Positions 1 through 5,949 of a stretch of 20,743 nt of DNA are shown here, in pieces. A program made the position numbers and the translations under genes. Origin of the DNA: an uncultured Clostridia bacterium (GTDB lineage: Bacteria > Bacillota > Clostridia > Lachnospirales > Anaerotignaceae); contig CALASU010000119.1 of assembly GCA_937888765.1 (NCBI GenBank), forward strand, positions 1-20,743. Direction: 5' to 3'. Below the pieces are notes generated by a model. The model was not told the origin of the DNA. It made no database searches and was given only the letters and a program-made list of their open reading frames with translations. How positions within the stretch are numbered: the stretch's first letter is position 1; each line of letters opens with the position of its first letter.

Positions 1-97
1 CTAATTGCAATACACCCGCTACCTGTTCCAATATCTAATATTTTAGGATTTTTTATATTATTATCTTTTAAAAGCTTAATTGTATTTTCAACTAATA
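1..97 (-). pseudogene. fragment of PrmC-type (HemK) protein glutamine methyltransferase
   Basis: Read on the minus strand, this AT-rich stretch gives LLVENTIKLLKDNN followed by ILDIGTGSGCIAI. The second string is the SAM-binding motif I of PrmC/HemK, which methylates the GGQ glutamine of release factors; LLVE fits the segment just before it in that family. Only about 32 residues are present, and the frame leaves the window at base 1. The similarity stops at about bases 95-100, where the expected upstream RPxTE motif is missing and an unrelated gene on the plus strand takes over. Base composition is far more AT-rich than the rest of the window. Best read as a fragment brought next to foreign sequence by misassembly or rearrangement. 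Family confidence is good; the join as biology is doubtful. Confidence 0.6.
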
Positions 98-435
98 ATT
101 TTAATACCAAAAAACTATCATTTGAAAGTGAAAATATCATTAGTTTAAATAAGATAAATAGTTTAGTTAAGCAAATAGAACCAGAAGTTAGTGTTATTGA
201 TAATATTAAAAGTACCAATAAAGAATATCCGATTATTGATTTAGTTGTTGCAATTATTTTAGTCTTAGTTAGTTTAATTGTACCATTTAAAATACTTAAA
301 GATGTTTTTATTATTATTTCATATATTATTCTTTTAAAAAGACCAGTTATTAATTCAGTTAAAACTTTAATTAGAAGTAAGTCAATTAATGAGAATTTAC
401 TTATTACCATCTCTTGTATTGGAGCCTATTTAATC
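97..435 (+). pseudogene. fragment of heavy-metal (Cd/Zn-type) P-type ATPase, N-terminal region
   Basis: The plus frame after the TAA at 94-96 begins NFNTKKLSFES, which resembles the end of a heavy-metal-associated domain. It continues through LVKQIEPEVSVID, a hydrophobic stretch (VVAIILVLVSLIV), a second one (DVFIIISYIILL), and then SINENLLITISCIGAYLIGE, typical of the first transmembrane pairs of cadmium/zinc-exporting P1B ATPases. There is no start codon, no CPC metal site and no DKTGT phosphorylation motif, because the sequence passes in frame into RNase R at 433-453. Leu is mostly TTA and Ile ATT, unlike the CTG-rich core genes. This is a gene scrap from an AT-rich genome, joined on both sides to unrelated genes. 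Confidence 0.6.
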
Positions 436-702
436 GGGGAAGTATATGAAGGTATCATCTCCGGCGTGACAAACTGGGGGATTTATGTGGAATTGCCGAA
501 TACGGTTGAAGGCATGATCGCTCTGGCAAATCTGGAAGATGATTATTATGAATTCGATGAAAAGACCATGCAGGTGTTCGGCAGACACAGCAAAAAGAGT
601 TATCGTCTGGGCGACCGTGTGCTGATCTATGTGGCAAGGGTTGACCGCGCAATGGGCACCATCGACTTTATGTTCGAAGAAGCATGGGAAGATTTTGAAT
701 AA
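436..702 (+). CDS. rnr: ribonuclease R, C-terminal S1 domain (5' part missing)
   Basis: The frame reads GEVYEGIISGVTNWGIYVEL...TVEGM and ends MFEEAWEDFE with TAA at 700-702. This is the S1 RNA-binding domain that closes RNase R, a processive 3'-5' exoribonuclease that degrades structured RNA and helps clear mRNA and tagged products during trans-translation. The RNB catalytic domain and cold-shock domains are absent, replaced upstream by a P-type ATPase scrap in the same frame. No lysine-rich tail follows the S1 domain, so this version is short at the C-terminus. The neighbours smpB and ssrA fit the frequent rnr-smpB-ssrA order in Bacillota, which supports the call. The first certain native codon lies between about 436 and 455. 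Confidence 0.85.
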   Translation, partial: GEVYEGIISGVTNWGIYVELPNTVEGMIALANLEDDYYEFDEKTMQVFGRHSKKSYRLGDRVLIYVARVDRAMGTIDFMFEEAWEDFE

Positions 703-708
703 ATTGCT

Positions 709-861
709 TTGAAGGACTCTGTCCCTCAAACTCCCTGCGAGGGGAATCATTCCCCTCGACCCCGATTGGAAATACAAATTTCAAAGAAATTTGTATTTCG
801 TATAAAAGTTTAGGTCAAGCCTTTTCAAAGGCTTGCGGGAGTTTGAGGGCAGAGCCCTCAA
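709..861. repeat. nested inverted-repeat element between rnr and smpB
   Basis: The outer arms are imperfect inverted repeats (709-735 and 837-861) with a perfect 13-base core, CCCTCAAACTCCC at 723-735 against 837-849. Inside lie three more hairpins: a 9-bp stem with a 3-base loop (738-746/750-758), a perfect 13-bp stem with a 5-base loop (769-781/787-799) and a 9-bp stem (816-824/827-835). No coding frame fits. The architecture suggests a small REP/MITE-like intergenic repeat that may also end rnr transcription. No second copy is seen in this window, so repetition in the genome is inferred from structure only. Confidence 0.6.
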
Positions 862-904
862 GATCTTTGTAAGAATTTTGCAGGATTTGTAACAGAATCG
901 TCAT

Positions 905-932
905 TTGCATTTTTGTAAAAATGTGATATAAT
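905..932 (+). promoter_or_regulatory. probable smpB promoter with extended -10
   Basis: TTGCAT at 905-910 lies 16 bases before TATAAT at 927-932, and TG one base before the -10 box makes an extended -10 (TGATATAAT). A start near 939 would give smpB a leader of about 30 bases. The promoter sits just after the inverted-repeat element, so smpB is probably transcribed separately from rnr. Confidence 0.6.
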
Positions 933-970
933 AGTTCTTGCAGTGAGAAACAAAGAAGGAGGTGTCTTGT

Positions 971-1444
971 ATGGCAAGAGCGAAAGGAACAAAACTGATT
1001 GCCCAGAACAAAAAAGCATATCACGATTATTTCATCGAAGAAACCATACAGGCAGGGATTTCTTTGGCAGGGACAGAGGTAAAAAGTCTGCGTCTGGGCA
1101 AGTGCAGTCTGAAAGAAAGCTATATCCAGATCAAAGACGGGGAAGCGTTCATCTACAATATGCACATTAGCCCCTACGAGCAGGGCAATATCTTCAATAA
1201 AGACCCTCTGCGTCCCAGAAGACTGCTGCTGCATAAATCTCAGATCCGCAAATGGGATCACGAAGTCCGTGCGGCAGGCTATACAGTGGTACCTCTGAAG
1301 GTTTACCTTGACCGCAGCTATGTGAAGGTTGACGTAGCTCTGGCAAAAGGTAAAAAGCTCTATGACAAGAGAGACACCATTGCCAAAAACGATATCCGTC
1401 GTCAGGCGGAAAAGGATTTCAAAATCAGAAATCTTACTTTGTAA
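971..1444 (+). CDS. smpB: SsrA-binding protein SmpB
   Basis: This 157-residue protein is the tmRNA partner that brings ssrA RNA and EF-Tu to stalled ribosomes. It has the family hallmarks in order: NKKAYHDYF near the start, GISLAGTEVKSLR with the RNA-binding oligonucleotide fold, YIQIKDGEAFIYNMHISPYEQGN, RRLLLHK, and the basic tail beginning LYDKRD that mimics mRNA in the decoding centre. The ATG at 971 is preferred over an in-frame GTG at 962, because AAGGAGGTG (956-964) is correctly spaced from the ATG and would overlap the GTG. The tmRNA gene starts 47 bases downstream, so the two partners are adjacent and probably co-expressed. Length and motifs are normal and no lesion is seen. Confidence 0.97.
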   Translation: MARAKGTKLIAQNKKAYHDYFIEETIQAGISLAGTEVKSLRLGKCSLKESYIQIKDGEAFIYNMHISPYEQGNIFNKDPLRPRRLLLHKSQIRKWDHEVRAAGYTVVPLKVYLDRSYVKVDVALAKGKKLYDKRDTIAKNDIRRQAEKDFKIRNLTL

Positions 1445-1491
1445 GAATTTTGTCGTTTATACTTCATTCGCTTCGTGAGTGAAATTCTCAC

Positions 1492-1845
1492 GGGGGTGCA
1501 ATGGTTTCGACGGGAGTCTTGAAAGTAGGGATAGCCATCCGCAGACCAGTGACTGCGTCAAAAAACTGGAACTTTTTTAAAAAGAAACGACAAAAATAAT
1601 TTTGCACTGGCTGCCTAATTAACGGCGCCTGTCGGCCTCCGATTTCTCACCGTCGGAGAGTCCGGCATCGACTTGGTGGGGAACTTTTCAGCCTAAGCTT
1701 TGCGGTTGAAAAAGATACATGAAGCTACTGAGGGACAAAGCCTGTCATTCGGCGTTGGATCGAGGGAATGTCAAAAGACTGACTGTGATGGGAGAAGTTC
1801 TTATGGATGGGTTTTCGGACAGGGGTTCAATTCCCCTCACCTCCA
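1492..1845 (+). ncRNA. ssrA: transfer-messenger RNA (tmRNA, SsrA)
   Basis: The 5' end GGGGGTG (1492-1498) pairs with CACCTCC (1838-1844) to form the tRNA-like acceptor stem. The T-arm GGTTCAATTCC lies near the 3' end, and the terminal CCA is not encoded. A first pseudoknot is visible: CGCAG/CTGCG with CCAGT/ACTGG, ending at 1569. The tag frame reads NDKNNFALAA and stops at TAA (1616-1618), with the usual hydrophobic degradation end ALAA. The codon at the usual resume distance is AAA (1580) or AGA (1583), not an alanine codon. A hairpin at 1474-1492 abuts the mature 5' end and may be removed by processing. I saw no clear separate promoter, so read-through from smpB is likely. Confidence 0.95.
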
Positions 1846-1848
1846 CTC

Positions 1849-1880
1849 AAAAGCCTTGATTTTCAGGGCTTTTTTATTTT
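1849..1880 (+). terminator. Rho-independent terminator of ssrA
   Basis: AAAAGCC (1849-1855) pairs with GGCTTTT (1867-1873) and is followed by a T-rich tail. It begins just after the tmRNA 3' end. Confidence 0.8.
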
Positions 1881-2002
1881 CTCAAAAAGTGGAATATACA
1901 AAAGGTACTCAAAAAGGTATTCAAACCGGTTGAATTTTGATGAATTTAAAGAAATTTATTGCTGTCAGGGATAAAACAAGTATACATTGAGGAAGTTAAA
2001 TT

Positions 2003-2884
2003 ATGAAAAGAATCTTTCATTATAAAATCATGGAGAAAGACGCAGGAAAAACCATTGAAGCCTTTCTCTTAGAACAGCAATACACCCCCAGCTGCATCAA
2101 ATATCTGAAACGAGCGGAAAGCAGGATTACAGTCAACGGCATCTGGGAGTTTGTAAACAAACAGTTAAAAGAAAATGATATTCTGGAAACCGTTTTCATA
2201 GAAGAAAGTTCGGAGAATATCCCTCCTGTGGAAATGCCTCTGGATATTGTTTATGAAGATGAGGATATCCTTGTTCTGAACAAGGCGGCCAATCTGCCGA
2301 TGCATCCCTCTAAAGGATATGAATATAAAAGCCTTGCAAACGGCGTACTGTTTTATTATGAAAAACAGGGGATTCCCTTTGTATTCCGAAGCGTAAATCG
2401 TCTGGATCAGCAGACGACAGGACTTGTCATTATAGCTAAAAATATGCTGAGCGGAGCAATTCTGAGTGAATCCATGAGGAACAGAGAGATTCGTAGAACC
2501 TATCTTGCTGTGACAGAAGGGGAAATTCCCGAAAAAGGAACGATTGACCTTCCGATTGGCAGAAGGGAAGGCTCTGCGGTGGAACGCTGTATTGATGAAA
2601 ATGGTATGAAGGCTGTGACACATTATGAACGGCTGAAGTATGCAAATGGGCACTCTCTTGCAAAGATCCGTCTGGAAACGGGGCGAACCCATCAGATTCG
2701 TCTGCATATGAGAGCCATCGGGCATCCGTTGCCTGCAGATGTCTTATATAACCCCAATTTTGCTGTCATCGACAGACATGCTCTCCATTCATGGAAGCTG
2801 GAATTCCCGCATCCGATTACGAAAGAAATGCTGTCTTTTGAGCAGGAACTGCCGGAGGATATGAAGCGTATTTTTTGTTTGTGA
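2003..2884 (+). CDS. RluA-family pseudouridine synthase
   Basis: This 293-residue protein isomerises specific uridines in rRNA or tRNA to pseudouridine in the cytosol. An S4-like N-terminal part (about 12-65, KYLKRAESRITVNG) precedes the catalytic domain (about 80-285). The catalytic motif is VNRLDQQTTG, with Asp135 as the expected nucleophile; the usual His of HRLD is Asn here. IVYEDEDILVLNK and the later GRTHQIRLHM are both typical of the RluA/RluD/RluC group. The ATG at 2003 has GAGGAAG (1989-1995) upstream. Which uridine is modified cannot be told from sequence, so no specific gene symbol is given. It stands alone between the ssrA terminator and its own terminator. Confidence 0.9.
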   Translation: MKRIFHYKIMEKDAGKTIEAFLLEQQYTPSCIKYLKRAESRITVNGIWEFVNKQLKENDILETVFIEESSENIPPVEMPLDIVYEDEDILVLNKAANLPMHPSKGYEYKSLANGVLFYYEKQGIPFVFRSVNRLDQQTTGLVIIAKNMLSGAILSESMRNREIRRTYLAVTEGEIPEKGTIDLPIGRREGSAVERCIDENGMKAVTHYERLKYANGHSLAKIRLETGRTHQIRLHMRAIGHPLPADVLYNPNFAVIDRHALHSWKLEFPHPITKEMLSFEQELPEDMKRIFCL

Positions 2885-3003
2885 TATGGTGTATTTATAA
2901 TAGGAAATGAAATGGTATCAGAGAGCGACTGTCCGAACGCCGTTTTTGTGAAAAAAATAGGAAGGTTTTTAACTGCATATAGTCAAAAATCTGGACATTT
3001 GAA

Positions 3004-3040
3004 ACGCACTTGTTTTTGTGAGAAAAACAGGTGTGTTTTT
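3004..3040 (+). terminator. terminator downstream of the pseudouridine synthase
   Basis: A 14-bp stem with G-U pairs (3004-3017/3023-3036) has a 5-base loop and is followed by T residues. The bases between the stop codon and this hairpin (2885-3003) show no gene. The stretch 3041-3171 is AT-rich, with a lone TATAAT at 3133-3138 and no matching -35 box. Confidence 0.75.
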
Positions 3041-3171
3041 GTATGTATGAAATAAAATAAAGAAGAACTGTGAAATTCCATAAATTTTTGCTTTTTTATT
3101 GGAAAAAACAGGAATTTTTGTTTGAAAGGCATTATAATTAGGCAAGAAAAAGACAGAAAGAGTGAAGGAAA

Positions 3172-4283
3172 ATGAAAGAAAACAGACTGCCCCAAAGATT
3201 GACGATGTATTTTCTGGGGTTATTGATTATTACCTGCGGGATTGCCATTTCGGTAAAGTCCAATTTCGGGGTAACTCCCGTTAGCTCCATTCCGTATACC
3301 ATGACCTGTGTGCTGGGGATGGAAATGGGGAAAGCGACGATTGTATTCCACAGCCTGCTGGTTGGTGTGCAGATTCTGATTCTGCGCGGAAAGTTTGAGT
3401 GGAAAAATGTGTTACAGGTACTGGTTGGGATTGTATTCGGCTATTTTACGACCTTCTTTAACTGGGGGGCTTCGTTTCTGCCTACACCGGATAATATCGT
3501 GATCCGACTGCTGATGATGGTAGCCAGTACCTGCTGTATTGCTCTTGGTTTATTTTTCTATGTGCCTGCCAATATTATGCCGCTTTCTATCGAGGGCACA
3601 ATGGCAACGATTGCGCAGGTAACAAAGATCGAATTTCCAAAGGTAAAGATCGGTTTTGACTGCACGATGGTCGTGATCTCTCTGGTGTCCTGTCTGATCG
3701 GGATTGGAGGGCTTGGCAGTGTCGGCATCGGGACAGCATTCGGTGCGGTTTTTGTCGGTGTTATCATGGGCAGGCTGAATTGCAGTAAGCTTGGTGAATG
3801 GAGAAACGGTGTTCTGTATGGCAGGCAGACAGAAGCGGCGGCAGAGCCTATGCACAGAGAGGGTGTTGTGGTAACCATTTCCAGAGAATCAGGATCTGCC
3901 AAAGGTAGAACAGCTGTATCATACGGAGGAACGCGTGATCCGGGAGCTGGCGGCAAAAGGCTCCTGTGTTATTGTAGGCAGACTGGCGAACCATATCCTG
4001 CGGGATTTTGACAATACCTTTGATGTATTTATCAGTGCGGATATAGAGGCGAAGCTGGAGCGTGTAATGGCTAGGGACGGCATCAGTCGGGAGGAAGCTG
4101 AAAAGCAGATTCATAAGGTAGAAAAAGAGAGCAAATCACTGTGCATACTTTACACACGAGCAGTGGGGCAATGCAAAGCAGTATGATCTGCTGCTCAAAT
4201 CCAACCTGCTGGGGACTGCGGGAACGGTGGAGCTGATCGCTTCTTTTCTGGAAAAAATGCAGCAGAAAGAGGATGTCGCTTAA
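3172..4283 (+). pseudogene. broken fusion: YczE/YitT-like membrane domain plus cytidylate-kinase-like domain
   Basis: The first ~205 codons encode an intact-looking integral membrane region. It starts MYFLGLLIITCGIAISVKSNFGVTP and has about six hydrophobic segments (near 10-30, 58-72, 78-98, 110-130, 160-182, 183-203), resembling the YczE/YitT group of uncharacterised membrane proteins. A linker leads to VVVTISRESGS, the start of a cytidylate-kinase-like P-loop domain. At about 3897-3905 the reading frame changes: frame 2 holds LPKVEQLYHTEERVIRELAAKGSCVIVGR and FDVFISADIEAKLERV, while much of the region between the P-loop and this point is missing. A second shift near 4130-4140 moves the frame again, to HEQWGNAKQYDLLLKSN...ELIASFLEKM, ending at TAA 4281-4283. 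All three frames carry family-like sequence, so this is a decayed gene. The membrane domain may still be translated with a 70-residue junk tail ending at 4011. Confidence 0.8.
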
Positions 4284-4315
4284 GTGTATTCTGATAGAAA
4301 TACAAATGTAAAAAA

Positions 4316-4333
4316 TATAGAAATATTTCTATA
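4316..4333. promoter_or_regulatory. perfect 18-bp palindrome upstream of the ribose operon promoter
   Basis: TATAGAAATATTTCTATA is fully self-complementary and lies about 60 bases before the -35 box of the regulator gene. It could be a binding site for an unidentified dimeric regulator. It lacks a T tail and is weak as a terminator. Confidence 0.4.
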
Positions 4334-4391
4334 CAATTTGCATAAAAAATTAAATCAAAATAGTAGAAAATGATGAAAAATGAATCATACA

Positions 4392-4421
4392 TTGACACTG
4401 CAATTTTGAAAACAGTATAAT
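4392..4421 (+). promoter_or_regulatory. ribose operon promoter
   Basis: TTGACA (4392-4397) and TATAAT (4416-4421) are both perfect consensus hexamers with an 18-base spacer. A start near 4428 precedes the LacI-family gene by about 35 bases. It is the only strong promoter I see before rbsK, so it probably drives the whole rbs operon. Confidence 0.85.
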
Positions 4422-4434
4422 GAAAAAAATAGTA

Positions 4435-4448
4435 TGAAACCGATTTCG
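4435..4448. promoter_or_regulatory. probable LacI-family operator (RbsR-like or cre-like)
   Basis: TGAAACCGATTTCG has the central CG and flanking TGAAA/TTTC pattern of LacI-family operators and fits the cre consensus at all but the last base. It covers roughly +7 to +20 from the predicted start, a classic repression position. The adjacent gene encodes a LacI-type repressor, so autoregulation is likely, but CcpA binding cannot be excluded. Confidence 0.55.
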
Positions 4449-4463
4449 CAGAGGGGGAATTTT

Positions 4464-5459
4464 ATGTCCAGCATCAGAGAAGTTGCGAGAAGAGCAGGCG
4501 TTTCTCCATCAACTGTTTCCAGGGTGATCAATGGCACTGCCAAAGTAGACCCTGCCAAAGCGGAAAAGGTACTCGCTATTATTGCTGAAACGGGTTTCAA
4601 ACCCAACGAACTCGCACGAGCTCTGTATAAAAAATCCTCTAAGATAATAGGTGTGATTGTACCAAATATTGAAAACGCCTTTTTCGGTGAACTGGCTAGA
4701 GCCATAGAGGAAGAAGCCTATAAAAACGGCTATCGGATTCTGTTGTGTAATTCGCTGAATGATACCGAAAAGGAAGTGCTCAATATCAGCACATTGAATC
4801 AGCTGCACGCGGATGGGATTATTATTATGACGAGCAGTGAAGATTTGAAATCCCGCATTGGAAATTGTAATATTCCTTTTGTGATCCTCGACCGTGAGAT
4901 TGAGGGTCTGAATGAAATCGCCTGTATTGAGTCTGATCATTATAAGGGGGGCATGCTTGCGGCACAGCATCTGCTGGACTGCGGCTGTAAAAAAATCATC
5001 TGTATGCGCGGCCCGCAGCGTTTTTCCAGCGGTCAGCAGAGATTTCGGGGATACCTGGAAGTCTGCAGACGGAATGGTCTGGAAGAACTCTGGATGGACT
5101 GCGATTATGATTATGAGGATGGACTGCGGGTGGCGGAAGAGCTGCTTACAAAGTATCCCGATGCAGATGGTATGATTGCCTGTAATGATATGGTTGCTAT
5201 TGCAAGCTATAAGATTCTGCAGAAGCTTGGCTATCGTGTGCCGGAAGATATACAGCTGATCGGCTTTGACAATATTCGTTTCAGCCGCCTGTTTACGCCG
5301 GAATTTACTACGATCCTACAGCCTATTAAGGATCTTGGCAGGGTAGCAGTCAGTGCGATTGTGGAAAATGGAAAAGGTGTTTCTGTTCCGAAGAAGCTGC
5401 TGTTTGATGTGGCTTTGGTGGAACGGCAGACAACAAAAGGAACGAAGGAAAACCGTTAA
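4464..5459 (+). CDS. rbsR: LacI-family transcriptional regulator, probable ribose repressor
   Basis: This 331-residue regulator has the LacI helix-turn-helix at the N-terminus (SSIREVARRAGVSPSTVSRVING), a hinge helix region (PNELARALYKKSS) and a periplasmic-binding-like effector core starting IIGVIVPNIENAFF. The effector core resembles RbsR/PurR-type proteins (ADGIIIM, PFVILDRE, GFDNI). It is expected to bind operator DNA as a dimer and release it on binding its sugar. ATG 4464 is chosen because GAGGGGG (4451-4457) is well placed. An upstream in-frame ATG at 4434 lies inside the probable operator and lacks a ribosome site. It is the first gene of an operon with rbsD, rbsA, rbsC, rbsB and rbsK, so ribose control is the natural role. 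The effector itself is inferred from context. Confidence 0.85.
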   Translation: MSSIREVARRAGVSPSTVSRVINGTAKVDPAKAEKVLAIIAETGFKPNELARALYKKSSKIIGVIVPNIENAFFGELARAIEEEAYKNGYRILLCNSLNDTEKEVLNISTLNQLHADGIIIMTSSEDLKSRIGNCNIPFVILDREIEGLNEIACIESDHYKGGMLAAQHLLDCGCKKIICMRGPQRFSSGQQRFRGYLEVCRRNGLEELWMDCDYDYEDGLRVAEELLTKYPDADGMIACNDMVAIASYKILQKLGYRVPEDIQLIGFDNIRFSRLFTPEFTTILQPIKDLGRVAVSAIVENGKGVSVPKKLLFDVALVERQTTKGTKENR

Positions 5460-5491
5460 TCAGGTTTTATGGAAGAAGGGGGAAGCATACA

Positions 5492-5896
5492 TTGAAAAAA
5501 CAGGGAATTCTAAACAGTGACATTTCCAGAGTTTTATCTTACTTGGGTCATACAGACTGTATCGCTATCGGCGACTGCGGGCTGCCGATTCCCGATGAAG
5601 TGGAACGCATTGATCTTGCACTGTGCTTTGGAGAACCTACCTTTATGAGAACACTTGAAATCGTGGCAGGCGATATGAAAGTTGAAAAAATCGTTCTGGC
5701 AGAAGAAATCAAGGAACAGAATCCCGATGTTCTCTCTCAGGTGGAAGCCTTTTTTGACGGACAGGCGGTAGAGGTAGAATTTGTATCTCATACAGAGCTG
5801 AAAGCAAGAACACACGACTGCAAAGCCGTGATTCGTACCGGCGAAACAACACCTTATGCAAATATTATTTTGCAGTCCGGCTGTATTTTTGCCTGA
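5492..5896 (+). CDS. rbsD: D-ribose pyranase RbsD
   Basis: This 134-residue cytosolic enzyme interconverts beta-pyranose and beta-furanose forms of D-ribose, giving ribokinase its substrate. The start KKQGILNSDISRVLSYLGHTD is characteristic; His20 is the expected catalytic residue, and Asp28 follows in AIGDCGLPIP. The C-terminal TTPYANIIL supplies the Tyr122/Asn124 ligand residues of the family. The start is TTG at 5492: GAAGGGGGAAG (5473-5483) is at the right distance, and the nearby ATG at 5469 is out of frame. It lies 32 bases after the regulator and 53 bases before rbsA, inside the ribose operon. Length and motifs are normal. Confidence 0.95.
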   Translation: MKKQGILNSDISRVLSYLGHTDCIAIGDCGLPIPDEVERIDLALCFGEPTFMRTLEIVAGDMKVEKIVLAEEIKEQNPDVLSQVEAFFDGQAVEVEFVSHTELKARTHDCKAVIRTGETTPYANIILQSGCIFA

Positions 5897-5949
5897 ATCG
5901 GAATGACAGAAGAAAAAGATAGAGCCTGCAGAAAGGAGTGTTGTAAAGC

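Noticed and set aside
1700..1933. Plus-strand open frame of 77 aa
   Set aside because: It lies inside the tmRNA gene and its terminator.
1959..1986. TTGCTG...TATACA as a promoter for the pseudouridine synthase
   Set aside because: Transcription would start within or after the ribosome site at 1989-1995, so it is unlikely to serve this gene.
4434..4463. Upstream ATG for the LacI-family gene
   Set aside because: It has no ribosome site, overlaps the probable operator and adds residues before the conserved helix-turn-helix start.
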